Part shown: positions 10,791 through 20,964 of the stretch, piece after piece
How positions within the stretch are numbered: position 1 is the stretch's first letter
How the letters are laid out: every line of letters begins with the position of its first letter
Assembly: GCA_963752755.1 (NCBI GenBank)
Contig: CAVVZJ010000001.1
Span: 2,294,001 to 2,358,000 of the forward strand
Source: CAVVZJ01 sp963752755
GTDB taxonomy: Bacteria; Planctomycetota; Planctomycetia; Isosphaerales; Isosphaeraceae
Direction: 5' to 3'
Length of the DNA stretch: 64,000 bases
Position numbers and translations under genes: made by a program
The notes under the pieces: generated by a model
Told to the model about the DNA's origin: nothing
Seen by the model: the letters and a program-made list of their open reading frames with translations, nothing else
The model's database searches: none

Positions 10791-11150
10791 CGCTGATCCG
10801 GAACGTCCCGGATCGCGGTCGGCGGCTAGCACCTGAGATCGACGGCCACGCCGGAGAAGCTGGGCCGCCTCCTCGCATCGTCGGCGCTGGGAATCTCAAC
10901 TCCCCAGGCTGGAGCGGGTGTGAGCGGCCCGCGGTTGATCCGAAGCCGGGCTCAGGACCGCTCCCGGCCGGCCTCCCCAGTGATGAATCCCCCGACCATC
11001 CGGTCCGCTCAATCATCGGGTTGCGAGACCGACCACGGGAGTGCCAGCAATCGACGCGGGGCGGTCGGGATGCGACGCCAGAGGCCGGCGTGTATCCTGG
11101 AGGCCCAGATCGTCCCGAGCTTCACGGACCACGAGGCCGAGCCCACCATC
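10791..11150 (+). other. Intergenic region, no gene seen
   Basis: About 360 bases between the DUF1569 gene and the monooxygenase-like gene. One frame stays open across the second half, but it has no ribosome-binding site and is a chance upstream extension of the following gene. No hairpin or repeat was found. Confidence 0.35.
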
Positions 11151-11459
11151 ATGATCCACGTCATCGCCACCGTCGAGGTTCAAGCCGGCCGTCGCGACGC
11201 CTTTCTGGCCGAGTTCCGCAAGGTCGTGCCCCTGGTTCAGGCTGAGGAAGGCTGCCTCGACTACGGCCCGGCCGTCGACCTGCCCACCGGCCTCGCGGCC
11301 CAGCTCTCAGCCAGGCCGGACGTCGTCACGGTCGTCGAAAGGTGGGCGAGCCTCGAACACCTGAAGCGTCATCTGGAGGCACCGCACATGCGGGAGTACC
11401 GCGAGCGGGTCAAGGATCTGGTCGTCGGGACCACGCTGGCCGTCCTGGAACCGGCCTGA
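11151..11459 (+). CDS. Antibiotic biosynthesis monooxygenase (ABM/YgiN-like) domain protein
   Basis: An intact 102-residue single-domain protein starting at ATG 11151 (MIHVIATVEVQAGRRDAFLA). It has the ferredoxin-like ABM pattern: an N-terminal strand, a helix with EFRKVVPLVQAEEGCLDY, then VVERWASLEHLKRHLEAPHM and a final strand VVGTTLAVLEP. Family members are dimeric cofactor-free oxygenases or haem- or quinone-handling proteins (YgiN, IsdG, ActVA-Orf6), and the exact substrate cannot be assigned. Compared with shorter homologues there is an insertion around PAVDLPTGLAAQLSARPD. The frame open upstream of 11151 is not used, because the domain begins at this Met. It is convergent with the small membrane protein on the other strand. 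Confidence 0.8.
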   Translation: MIHVIATVEVQAGRRDAFLAEFRKVVPLVQAEEGCLDYGPAVDLPTGLAAQLSARPDVVTVVERWASLEHLKRHLEAPHMREYRERVKDLVVGTTLAVLEPA

Positions 11460-11939
11460 GGGCGTGACCGCTCGATCGTCGCGCCGAGGATGGCCTCGCG
11501 GCGATCCGTTCGCGGGGGCGGAGACTTCATTGCCGATGCGTATCCCAGGCGCAATTCACGCGGGATGGAGGCTGAGGACTTCTTGCGTCGCCGCCTTCGG
11601 CTTCGTGAGGGCTCGATGGTGTCATAGGTAATGGATCGCTCTTCGCCCTCGTCCTCTTCGTAGCCCCCAAGCATCGACGTCAGCCTGCCGAAGTCGTGAA
11701 TCGCCAGGCCGGTCGCCACCAGTCCGATCAGGATGGCCGTGCCGAGATCGACCTCCGGCAAGAGCCAGTGCAAGACGAAACCGACGGCACAGCCGACGCC
11801 CAGCAGAAAGCTTGATGACCAGGTAGCAGGCCCGGGTCACGAGGAAGGCTAGCGAGTCGATCACCTCGTCCGACTCGAAGTTCACATCCAGGGAATCAAC
11901 GACGTTTTCGATTGACCGGTCCGACGGGCAGGGCCACAT
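11369..11939 (-). CDS. Small membrane protein with two TM helices (frameshifted)
   Basis: The start is the ATG at 11939 (MWPCPSDRSIENVVDSLDVN). The frame changes near 11810, after ACYLVIK. The second frame gives the hydrophobic stretch FLLGVGCAVGFVLHWLLPE, a second helix TAILIGLVATGLAIHDF, and an acidic then basic tail (GGYEEDEGEERS, SRSRRRRRKKSS). I do not recognise the family. The C-terminal end is doubtful: as read it runs 90 bases into the convergent monooxygenase-like gene, so a further indel probably hides an earlier stop near 11500. Its position suggests a short stand-alone gene. About 50 bases separate its start from that of the divergent TPR gene. Confidence 0.45.
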
Positions 11940-11986
11940 TCAACCATCGTATCGATATTCCCTACGAATGGCTGGAGGTGACGCCC

Positions 11987-12490
11987 ATGACCGACAAGAG
12001 CCCCTTGACACCCGGTCGCGTCGTGCTGGTGTTCCTCCTGATCCTCACATCGAGTCCCGTCCTCGCCCAGCAGCCAGACATCCCGGTTGGCGAGGAGTTG
12101 GACGTTGACAGGGAGTTCGCCGCTCTCGTCGAACGAGGCCGTGCCTGGTCGCGCAAGGGGGAGTACGACACGGCGATCGCCAAATTCACCGAGGCCATCC
12201 GGCTCAACCCAGACGGAGCGTCGGCTTACCGCGAGTTGGCCTCGATCAGGGCCTCTTGCCCCAATCTGAACTATCGGGATGGCCGGAAAGCCGTCGAGCT
12301 GGCCACTCGGGCTTGCGAACTGACCGGCTGGAAGGACGCCGAGAGCCTCCTGATCCTCGCCCGCGCCTACGCCGCGAACGACGAATTCGGCAAGTCCCTT
12401 CTCTACATGGGAAAGGCCCAGAAACTCGTGGAGGACAACGCGGTCAAGCCGAAAGACCATGAGCCCTCGAAACTGTCTCCGAATCCGTAG
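11987..12490 (+). CDS. Secreted tetratricopeptide-repeat protein
   Basis: An intact 167-residue protein with start ATG 11987, preceded by CTGGAGGTG as ribosome-binding site. The N-terminus is a signal peptide: basic start, hydrophobic core VVLVFLLILTSSPVLA, and a likely cut before QQPDIPVG. A TPR unit follows (ERGRAWSRKGEYDTAIAKFT, then EAIRLNPDGASAYREL), with a second helical pair around ATRACELTGWKDAESLLILA. It probably acts as a protein-protein interaction adaptor outside the inner membrane; the partner is unknown. A hairpin between this gene and the convergent channel-like gene may terminate both. Confidence 0.75.
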   Translation: MTDKSPLTPGRVVLVFLLILTSSPVLAQQPDIPVGEELDVDREFAALVERGRAWSRKGEYDTAIAKFTEAIRLNPDGASAYRELASIRASCPNLNYRDGRKAVELATRACELTGWKDAESLLILARAYAANDEFGKSLLYMGKAQKLVEDNAVKPKDHEPSKLSPNP

Positions 12491-12524
12491 CCGGAGACTG
12501 CCGCCACCGGCTGTCGTCCGGTCG

Positions 12525-12546
12525 GGACAGCCGGGAGCGGCTGTCC
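12525..12546. terminator. Bidirectional hairpin between convergent genes (9-bp stem, GGACAGCCG family)
   Basis: GGACAGCCG (12525-12533), loop GGAG, CGGCTGTCC (12538-12546): a perfect 9-bp stem with a 4-base loop. It sits 35 bases after the TPR stop and 45 bases from the convergent stop at 12592, the expected place for a shared terminator. Similar hairpins occur near 24703, so it may instead be a dispersed repeat. There is no T-tract. Confidence 0.5.
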
Positions 12547-12591
12547 CCCAGGAGTCGGGCTCGCATCGGATAGCATCAGCGGGTTCGCGTA

Positions 12592-13904
12592 TCAGGCCGC
12601 CTTGATGTCAGGGCCTTTCTCCTTGTCGAACATCTTCTTGACGATGCTGCGATACAGCGCGTTGCCCTGTTCCATGCTGACATTGAGCAGGTCGAGCGCG
12701 TCCTTGAGGCTGCCGAGTGTCCGGGCGAGCTGGTCCTGGGTCGTCCGGCTCGACTTCTCGAAGGCCGCGGCCCACTGGCCGGAGAGCGCCTCGATGGCCG
12801 CGCCGGTGCGATCGACGCCGCGACGGATCGCCTCGAGCTGCTCGTCGTGAGCCGCGGAGCTGGCCAGCGCTGCCTCGATCCGCGCAGAGTGTCGCCGCCG
12901 ACTTCCGCGAGGCTTCGCCGGCGCCGGCAAGTTCCGCCAGCTCGTCGCCCAACCGGCCGATCGCGCCGCCCCGCGCTCCATCGCCGCCAGGGCCGGCGGC
13001 AAGCGGTCGATCGCGGCGCCGAAGCGATCGACGTGGACCCCCAGGCCCTCGCCGAGCCGTCGCGCCAGGTCTCCAGCGCCTGCGAGGTCCGCGACCGACT
13101 GTGCCGCGATCTCCGAGGTCAGGGCGATCCAGCTCGGCCGCCAGCGCCTCCGTCGGACTCGCGCCGATCGTGCCCAGTCGCGGCAGGACATGCTCGACGA
13201 TCCAGCCATCCACCCGGGCCAGCAGGTCCTCGCTCCGCCGATGTACCAGCGTCTGCACCAGCATCAGCGCGGCGCTCAGAAACAGCGCGAGCAACGTGCT
13301 GTCGAACGCGATCTGCAAGGCCGAGGTCACGCCCGTCAGGTTGCTCAGGAACCCGTCGAGATCCTTCACCATCGGCAAGACCTTGCTGATGTTCATCAAC
13401 GCCTTGCTGATGCCCTCGACCGTGCCGATGAAGCCGATCACCGGCAGGAGGTAGAGGATGTACTGCGTCAGCGTGAACCGCCCCGCCGCGTGCTCCTGGT
13501 CGAGCCCGGAGCCTTCCCGGTTCAGCTCCATCAGCTGCACCGCCGGCACCGAGCCCGACGCGTGCGCCGAGAGCTGGCGGAGCCGCGTCGGCAAGAGCCG
13601 ATGGTCTGATCTCGGGGATCGCCTCCGGCTCATCGAGCCAGGCCGGCGCCGAGGCGAAGGCCCGTTCGTTGCGCCAGAGCCAGAGAAGCTCGCGACCGAG
13701 CGTCAGCAAGGCCCAGAAGTAGATGCTCGTGCCGACGTACTGCTCCCAGCCTCGCTCGAACATCAATGTCGGGTCAAACACCATCAAGACGACCGGGAAC
13801 CCCAGCGCCAGGCCGAGGATCGCCAGCGTAGCGAGATAGGCCAGCCCCGGAGGCCGGCGACCCGTCCTCTTTCCGGCAACTTCACGATCGCTCGACGACG
13901 ACAT
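12592..13904 (-). CDS. MotA/TolQ/ExbB-like proton-channel family protein with coiled-coil tail (frameshifted)
   Basis: Start at 13904 (MSSSSDREVAGKRTGRRPPG). Two N-terminal TM helices (LAYLATLAILGLALGFPVVL, and one around TSIYFWALLTLGRELLWLW) are followed after a frameshift near 13610 by the channel core. That core has ILYLLPVIGFIGTVEGISKA and then IAFDSTLLALFLSAALMLVQ, matching the GTVxGI and paired-helix pattern of MotA/TolQ/ExbB proteins. The C-terminal third, after changes near 13130 and 12960-12890, is a long helical region (FGAAIDRLPPALAAMERGAA, FEKSSRTTQDQLARTLGSLK) ending KEKGPDIKAA. It reads as an inner-membrane, ion-gradient-coupled component, though no ExbD/TolR/MotB partner lies nearby. 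The large cytoplasmic tail is unlike short TolQ proteins. Confidence 0.6.
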
Positions 13905-14091
13905 GGGCCGCCCCCATCCTCCGGGCCGTTGCGAACGCGAGCCGGTCGATTCCGCGTTTTCGACCCGACCCGCATCTCCATCACCCTCAGCATCGACCAA
14001 CCCGCGCCCGACTCTTGAGCGACTCTCCGAACGCCACGGGGAAAAATCGGTTCACCAAAAGGGAAAACCAGGTCCAGGAGATCGATCCGCT

Positions 14092-14637
14092 TTATTCTTG
14101 CCCGGGCGTCCCCTCCTCCCTCTGTGGTGATCGCGACGCGTTCTTCCGGAACCGGAAGTCGCAGAAGGGAGCCCCTTCCATGATCGTCTGCGTCCTCGTC
14201 AGCTCCACATCCGGGTTGAACCCCTCGATCAAGGCGAAGTCCCTCTGACATGACAGGCTCGCCCCCAGGTCCTCCAGCCCGAGCGCCCGGTACAGCTCGG
14301 CGAATCGACAGCGCGTGACGTTGAAGTCGAGTCGATCGTCCGATTGCTCCAGCACCTCGACCTCCAGCGCCCCGCCCTCCTGCCAGCGGTCCAGGCAACG
14401 GGCAAACGCTCCCAGACTCGCCTCCCCGAAGGCCCGCGCCAGCTCCGCCCCCGACTCCCGCGCCAGACCCGAGATCACCCGGCGGACCAGCGCCAGCGTC
14501 TTCTCCTCTCCCAGTTCCTCCCGCACGGCCCGGATCAAGGGACCCACGATCCGCGCCTCGATCTCCCGACGCTCCAGCAACGTCAGCTTGCTCTCGGCGG
14601 CCGTCGCTCCCTGCGGCTCCGGTCGTTCCGTGCTCAT
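14092..14637 (-). CDS. L-2-amino-thiazoline-4-carboxylate hydrolase-like protein
   Basis: An intact 181-residue protein with start ATG 14637 (MSTERPEPQGATAAESKLTL). It matches the ATC-hydrolase family by NVTRCRFAELYRALGLEDLG followed by LSCQRDFALIEGFNPDVELT, RTQTIMEGAPFCDFRF and conserved cysteines. Characterised members open the thiazoline ring of ATC on the way to cysteine, but most homologues are uncharacterised and may handle other substrates. It is cytosolic, with no signal peptide. The start was chosen at the first Met after a poor-quality upstream extension and gives the family's usual length. It lies upstream of the channel-like gene on the same strand with 187 bases between, so a shared transcript is possible but not shown. 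Confidence 0.75.
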   Translation of the reverse strand: MSTERPEPQGATAAESKLTLLERREIEARIVGPLIRAVREELGEEKTLALVRRVISGLARESGAELARAFGEASLGAFARCLDRWQEGGALEVEVLEQSDDRLDFNVTRCRFAELYRALGLEDLGASLSCQRDFALIEGFNPDVELTRTQTIMEGAPFCDFRFRKNASRSPQREEGTPGQE

Positions 14638-14991
14638 CTTGCGATCCCTCCCCGGCCTGCACCGGCTTGCGAAAGGCGACCCTCCGGGCCTACGCTGAAA
14701 GGCTGGGTCGCGACAGAAATCTTGCTCCACGCCAGTCCTCTGTTGCTCTCACCCCCGAGCCGGGGCCAGACGTCCCCAACTCCGAAAAACCTCCCGGACT
14801 GGATCTTCCTGGTCATTCTGAGACTTGCGTCAAGAACGCCCGAGCGCTTTCGGAGGGCTGGCACCACGCTTGCATTGAAGAATCGTGAAGTTGAGCGGCT
14901 TCTGGTCGAACGCCTGCGCGAACGACGGCCCTTCCCCGCGGCTTCCGTCGCGGACGACGCAGGAGGCGAATTCGGCGAAAGGACCCCGACG
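14638..14991. other. Divergent intergenic region
   Basis: About 354 bases between the minus-strand ATC-hydrolase-like gene and the first HINT gene. It must contain both promoters. No hairpin, repeat or clear promoter consensus was picked out. Confidence 0.35.
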
Positions 14992-17273
14992 ATGCTCAGC
15001 ACGAGCCTGATGGTCGCCTGTGCCGGCCTGGCTCTCGCCTTGCCGCCCGCCCCCGAGGACGCACCCTCCACCCCCGATCTCGCCGCCTACCGCGCCGCCC
15101 GCGCCGAGGCCGGTCGCGATGCCGACGCCCACGTGCGACTGGCCCTCTGGTGCGAGCAGCACGGCCTCAGCGCCGAGCGGCTCCAGCACCTCGCCCTGGC
15201 CGTGCTCGCCAATCCCCAGCACGCCGCCGCCCGCGGCCTGATGGGCCTGGTTCGCGACCTCGACGGCCAGTGGCGCAGGCCCGGCCAGGTCGCCGCCCGC
15301 GTCCAGGCCGACCCCCGCCTCGCCGCCACCCTCGCCGCGTATCAGCGCCGACGCTCCGTCGCCGCCGATTCCGCCGACGACCAGTGGGACCTCGCCGAAT
15401 GGTGCAATCAGAACGGCCTTCCCGACCAGGCCCGCGCCCACTATGGCGCCGTCGTCCGCCTCGACCCGAAACGCGACGCCGCCTGGCGACGCCTCGGCTG
15501 CAAGAAGGTCGATGGCCGATGGCAGACCGACGCCCAGCTCGCCGCCGCCAGGGCCGAGAAAGCCGCCCAGGAGAAGGCAAACCGCCACTGGAAACCCCTC
15601 CTCAGCAAGTGGAAGGACCAGCTCTCCGACGACCGTCGGCGTGCCGACGCGGAGGCGAGCCTCGGCGCCATCACCGACCCGCGTGCCGTTCCCATGATGG
15701 TCCAGGTCTTCGGCCGCGGTGGTGCCACGGGTCAACTCGTTTGCGTCCAGGTTCTCGGCCAGATCGATTCCCGCGACGCCTCCCGCGCCCTGACCGCACT
15801 GGCGATGATGAGTCCCTCCGAGGAAGTCCGCCGTCGGGCGGCCGAGTCCCTCCGCCGACGCGATCCCCGCGAGTTCGCCGACCTGCTCATCGCCTGGATC
15901 CGCAAGACGATTCGCTACGAGGTCAAGCCCGTCGGCGGCCCCGGCTCACCGGGCGTCCTGCTCGTCGAGGGTCAGCGGTTCAACCTCAAGCGCCTCTACA
16001 GCCCGCCGCCGGCGCCTTCCTCCAGGGCAATGAACAGTTCCTTGGCTTCGATGCGTTTGGCCTCCCGCTCGTCTGCCGCCCCCTCGGACCCGCCTTCTCG
16101 ACCGGCTGGTTCCGCGCCGGAGACTACCTGCGTTGGAGTACGATGCCCTGGCCGACGCCGGCACAGTCGCAGGCCGGCGCGGCGAGCCTCGCCCAACTCG
16201 CCGCCGGAGTGGCCGCGCCCGAGGCCCGGCTCGGACTGCAGTTCCTCTCCGGCCAGCTCACCGCCTCGGCTCAGCAATCGCCAAATCTGAGCGGACTCGA
16301 ATTCTACCTCCGCGCCTCCCAGCTCACCTGGCGTGCGGCGGCGGGCGATGGCGTGGCGGCGGCCTACCTCACCGAGTTGCAGCGGTCCAATACCCAACCT
16401 TTACCGCTTAATGCCAACTCCGCGATGAACGTGGTCTTGCAACCTCAACTGGTCCTTCCGATCGGCCGGATGATGGCCGAGGCCGAGAAGGCGGCGACCG
16501 TGGCCGAGGGGCAGCTGGAGTCCGATGTCACGCGGATCGAGGCGTACAATACCCCGATCCGGTTCGTCAACGAACGAGCCACCAGCATCCTGCGCGATGT
16601 CACCGGTCTCGATTTCGGAACCGATCGCGAAGCCTGGATCGGTTGGTACGTTGATCAACTCGGCTATGCGTACCACCCCCAGCGCGGTCACTCATCCTTG
16701 AAGGCAACCGTCGTCGAGCAGGTTCCGCTGGGCTACGTCCCTCGCTCGGTCCCGATCGGGATCGCCGACACACTTTTGAGCTACCAGCGCGTCAGTTGCT
16801 TCGGTGCCGGCACGCCCGTCCACACGCTCACCGGCCTCAGGCCGATCGAGAAGATCGAGGTCGGCGACCTCGTGCTCTCCCAGGACACGACCACCGGCGC
16901 CCTCAGGTACGAACCTGTGCTGGCCTTGCACCACAACCCGCCCAGCGCGACCCTCAACGTGGCGGTCGCCGGCGACACGATCGTCGCCAGCACCTTCCAC
17001 CGCTTCTGGCATGCCGGCCGCGGCTGGGTGATGGCCCGTGATCTGAAGCCCGGTGACATGATCCGAACCCTCGACGGCCGGACCACCGTCAACGGCGCTT
17101 CCCCCGGCCGGACGATCCCCGTCTTCAACCTGGATGTGGCCGGCGGCCGCACCTTCTTCGTCGGCCATTCCGGCCTGCTCGTCCATGACAACAGCGTCCC
17201 CGACCTCCGCGCCGAGCCCTTCGATCGTCCCGCCGCGATCGCCCAGGCCAGCGAGCCGGACACGACACGTTGA
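14992..17273 (+). CDS. Secreted HINT-domain protein A with TPR/HEAT-like N-terminus (one frameshift)
   Basis: Start ATG 14992 (MLSTSLMVACAGLALALPPA, a signal peptide). A TPR-like region follows (DAHVRLALWCEQHGLSAERL; RAHYGAVVRLDPKRDAAWRR), then a HEAT-like region (VCVQVLGQIDSRDASRALTA). The frame shifts near 16010 (RLYSPP / AGAFLQGNEQ); one missing base explains it. The C-terminal 150 residues form a HINT self-processing domain. It has the nucleophile-bearing SCFGAGTPVHTLTGLRPIEK, VGDLVLSQD, STFHRFWHAGRGWVMARDLK, PGDMIRTLDG, FNLDVAGGRTFFVGHSG and LLVHDN followed by Ser. HINT domains in polymorphic toxins release a C-terminal toxin. Here only a 26-residue tail, starting SVPDLRAEPFDRPA, follows. 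Repaired length is about 760 residues. A close paralogue lies 77 bases downstream. A cell-surface location is inferred. Confidence 0.8.
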
Positions 17274-17350
17274 GACCTGCGCGAGGACGATTCCGGAAGT
17301 GGCCCTGATCGGAAGCGTATTGCACCCCAGCCAGACGTGAGGACCCCCCG

Positions 17351-19523
17351 ATGCGTCTCACCCTCTCCTGCGGCTTCCTCTTACTGGCCATCTCGGACCC
17401 CGTTCGTGCTGGCGATCCCCCATCCTCCGCCGATCTCGCCGCCTACCGCACCGCCCGCGTCGAGGCCGGTCGCGATGCCGATGCTCACGTGCGCCTGGCC
17501 CTCTGGTGCGAGCAGCACGGCCTCAGCGCCCAGCGGCTCCAGCACCTCGCCCTGGCCGTGCTCGCCAATCCCCAGCACGCCGCCGCCCGCGGCCTGATGG
17601 GCCTGGTCCGCGATGGCGAGGACCGCTGGGTCAAGCCCAGGGCGGTGGTGGAGAGGGCCTCGGAAGACCCGCTGCTCGCCGCGACGCTCGCCGAGTACGA
17701 CCACCGTCGCGCCGACGCGGCTTCAACGGCCGAAGCTCAGTGGGACCTCGCCGAATGGTGCCGCAGTCATGCCCTCGCCGACCAGGCCCGCGCCACTACG
17801 CCGCCGTTGTCGGTCTCGACCCGAAACGCGACGCCGCCTGGCGACGCCTCGGCTACAAGAAGATTGAGGGCCGCTGGGCAACTGGCGACCAGCTCGCCGC
17901 CGAGAAGGCCGATCGCAAGGCCCAGGACGAAGCCGACCGCCACTGGAAGCCGCTCCTCGCGAAGTGGAAGGATCAGCTCCCCGACGTTCGCAAGCGCGAC
18001 GAGGCCGCGCAACAGCTCGCCGCCGTCACCGACCCGCGCTCGTCCCCTCGGTCTGGAGACTCTTCGTCGCCGACCGACACCCCGATCACCTCCGAGCCGT
18101 CCAGGTCCTCGGCCAGATCGACTGCCGCGACGCCTCCCGCGCCCTGGCCGCCCTGGCCGTCTTCAGCAGGTCTGACGAGGCCCGCCGCCAGGCCGCCGAG
18201 GTCCTCCGACGCCGCGACCCCCGCGAGTTCGCCGACCTGCTCATCGCCCAGCTCCGCGAGCCGATCGAGTACGAGGTCCAGCCCGTCAACGGCCCCGGCT
18301 CCACCGGACGGCTTACCCTCAAGAACCAGCAGGCGAACGTCCATCGCCTCTACCGCCCGCCTGGATTCCCCAACCTCGCCCAGATCCCCTTCCAGGGAAT
18401 CACCTACGACCAGAACGGCCTCCCCATCCTTCATCGGCTGGGTGGCTACTCGACTTCGACCGGTCGCATCCCGGCCGACCAGATCCTACGCCAGATGGGT
18501 GGCGGCGAGATCGCCAGAGCCAACCTGGATGCGTTCACGAGCAACCCGGCCCTCGGGGCGGCGGGTCCGCTCCTCAACGAGACTTTCTCGAATGGCCTGA
18601 ACACCTCCGGGTTTGCGGCCGAGGTCGCTCGCACCACCAAGCGGGAGCACACCACGCCGGACCGGATCGGCTACGGGATCACGCAGTTCGTGCAACGCGA
18701 CGTACAGATCCCTTACGGTCAGATGGTCTTGCAGGCTCAACGCGCGGCCGCGGTCGCCGAGCAACAACTGGAATCCGATGTCGCCGCCATCGAGGCCCAC
18801 AACACGCCGATCCGCGAGGTCAACAACCGGTCGCTGGGCGTCCTTCGCGCCGTCTCCGGCCTGGACCTGCCTGCCGAGCCTGAACCCTGGATGCGCTGGT
18901 ATTACGACCAGCTCGGGTACACGCTGCGAACCCCATCGAGCACCACGCCCCGGAGCTTCGTCGTGGACGTCCCACTCGCCTACGTCCCCCGCCCGGTCCC
19001 GGTCGCCGTGGTCGATACGCCGAGCATGGTCCTCAACTACACGCGCATGAGCTGCTTTGCCGCCGGTACCCCGGTCCACACTCAGAAGGGCCTCCGCCCC
19101 ATCGAGCACCTCCAGGTCGGCGACCTCGTGCTCTGCCAGGACACGACCTCGGTCGCCCTGAGCTACCAGCCCGTTCTCGTCACCCACCACAACCCGCCGG
19201 CCGAGACGTTCCGCGTCCACCTCGACGACCAAACCATCGTCGCCAGCGCCTTCCACCGCTTCTGGAAGGCCGGCCACGGTTGGGTCATGGCCCGCGACCT
19301 GAAGCCCGGCGACACGCTCCGGACCCTCGACGGCCTCCGCTCCGTCGCCGCTGTCGAACCCGGCCCGGTTCAACCGGTCTTCAACCTCGACGTCGCGGTC
19401 GGCCGCAGTTTCTTCGTCGGCAAGCAGGGCGCTTTGGTTCACGACAACAGCGTCCCCGACCTCCGCGCCGAGCCGTTCGACCGCCCCGCCGTCCTCGCGC
19501 GAGCCGAGGCCGCGACTCCTTGA
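17351..19523 (+). CDS. Secreted HINT-domain protein B, paralogue of A (two frameshifts)
   Basis: Start ATG 17351 (MRLTLSCGFLLLAISDPVRA, signal peptide). It has the same order as protein A: TPR-like repeats, HEAT-like repeats (VQVLGQIDCRDASRALAALA), a middle region ending in VQRDVQIPYGQMVLQAQRAA, and a HINT domain. The HINT domain has SCFAAGTPVHTQKGLRPIEH, VGDLVLCQD, SAFHRFWKAGHGWVMARDLK, FNLDVAVGRSFFVGKQG and LVHDN-Ser. The frame shifts near 17795 (one C missing from a CCC run, judged against gene A) and near 18035. Repaired length is about 724 residues. The tail after HDN again begins SVPDLRAEPFDRPA. DNA in the first 200 codons is very close to gene A, so this is a recent or homogenised tandem duplication. 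No toxin domain and no immunity-like gene follow. Confidence 0.8.
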
Positions 19524-19584
19524 ACGGCCCTTCCTCGGGCGGGCCGGCCCCCGAACAGGCCAGGCCGACCCGCCCGACTCCCGA

Positions 19585-20964
19585 TCACTTCGACCCGCCC
19601 GCGCTCTCCCTCGGCTTCTCCGTCCTCAGCTTCGACCCCGCCGGGTGCTTCGAGAACGTCTCGAAGACATCCCCGATCACCTGGTCCGCCAGCCGGTTCA
19701 GACCCAGCAAGAGCGCCTCCTCGGCCTCGGGCAAGAGCGGCGACTGAGTCGGCTCGTAACCGCCGACCTTGTGGGCGTCGGCCGTCGCGATGTAGCCGAT
19801 CCCGCCGTTGGCGTAGCCGACGATGATCGGGATCGCCCGGTCCGAGATCGCCTTCTCCAGCTTGAAGCCGTACTCCACCATCGGCTCGCCCGGCATCGTC
19901 AGGAACAGGTACGGCCCGACCTTCAACGCCATCAACTCCGCCTCCACCGGCCCGTCCTTGCCCGGCAGCGTCACCCGCTCCGACGCACACCGCACCTTGT
20001 ACACCTTCGGCCGCTTCGACCGCTCCTCCCGGATCAACGACTTCGCCAGGGCCCGGACCACCGCCCCGCCCAGGTCCCGACCCGCCCACTGGATGTCCGA
20101 CTCGTCGGCGCAGCGGTACGGATCGCCCGGCAGGTTCGGCCGGATGTCGCCGGCGCAACCCTGGAGGAACAGCGTGTTTGTCTCGCCGTCATAGACCTTC
20201 TCGACAAACGTCTGCGCCTCGCCCGGGAAATCGGCGCTCATCTTCGGATATCCGGTGGGGTAGGGGGGTGAGGCGTTGTCGCCCCAGGTGAAGAAGCACG
20301 GGTGGCAGACCGCGTGCATCAGGACCGCCACCGGCGTCAACGACCGCCCGTCGTCGAACCGGAGCACCTTCACCCTCGGGTCGTTCGGCCCGTCGGGATT
20401 GAGCCGGACGACTGCCCGGCCGTTGTACACCTTCCGCCGGTTGATCCCGAACCCGATCTGGTCCACCCCGTAACCGACGCTCACCGGCCTCATCTCCGAC
20501 GCCGCCTCCGACGCCGCCGCGCCGACCTTCTGAATCACCGCGTTTGCCCAGTCCTTCTCCTTCGTGAAATCCGCCGTCGAGTGGTTGTGCGACGCCGCCA
20601 CCAGGATGTTCTCCTCCGGCGTCCCCGTCTCCCTCGCGATCACCTCCCGGACCCGCCTCACCAGCTCGCCGCTCGCATTGATGAGGTCAAACGTCGCGAT
20701 CGCCGCCTTCGTCTTGCCGTCATCCAGCAGCAGGACCCCGGCCCGGATCGGGTCGCGTACCCCCGACGTCGGCCTCGGATGCCCCGTCACCGCCGTTCCC
20801 TCGGGCGGCGTGATGTCCACCTTCGCCGCCCCGGCCTTCAGGTTCGACTCGACCTCGAAACGCCCATCCTCCGCCTCCCCCGCCCGAACCGAGCCCGGCC
20901 CCGCCAGCAACAAGGCCCCGAGGACCAGGCCCGTCGTCCTCGCCATCGCCGATCGCGTCGTCAT
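19585..20964 (-). CDS. Neutral/alkaline ceramidase-like exported hydrolase
   Basis: An intact 459-residue protein with start ATG 20964 (MTTRSAMARTTGLVLGALLL) and a cleavable signal ending near GPGSVRA. The N-terminal domain matches the neutral/alkaline non-lysosomal ceramidase family: AGAAKVDITPPEGTAVTGHP, then LVAASHNHSTADFTKEKD with the metal-binding HNH, MHAVCHPCFFTWGDN, SADFPGEAQTF, and FLQGCAGDIRPNLPGD. The ending IIVGYANGGIGYIATADAHK also fits. Planctomycetes carry many such proteins without ceramide metabolism, so the substrate may be another amide or ester. It is convergent with HINT gene B, with 61 bases between stops. Confidence 0.85.
   Translation of the reverse strand: MTTRSAMARTTGLVLGALLLAGPGSVRAGEAEDGRFEVESNLKAGAAKVDITPPEGTAVTGHPRPTSGVRDPIRAGVLLLDDGKTKAAIATFDLINASGELVRRVREVIARETGTPEENILVAASHNHSTADFTKEKDWANAVIQKVGAAASEAASEMRPVSVGYGVDQIGFGINRRKVYNGRAVVRLNPDGPNDPRVKVLRFDDGRSLTPVAVLMHAVCHPCFFTWGDNASPPYPTGYPKMSADFPGEAQTFVEKVYDGETNTLFLQGCAGDIRPNLPGDPYRCADESDIQWAGRDLGGAVVRALAKSLIREERSKRPKVYKVRCASERVTLPGKDGPVEAELMALKVGPYLFLTMPGEPMVEYGFKLEKAISDRAIPIIVGYANGGIGYIATADAHKVGGYEPTQSPLLPEAEEALLLGLNRLADQVIGDVFETFSKHPAGSKLRTEKPRESAGGSK

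Noticed and set aside
16790..17230. The HINT domain as an intein inside a host protein
   Set aside because: There is no homing endonuclease and almost no C-terminal host part, and it stands at the protein end in two paralogues, as in pretoxin-type HINT proteins.
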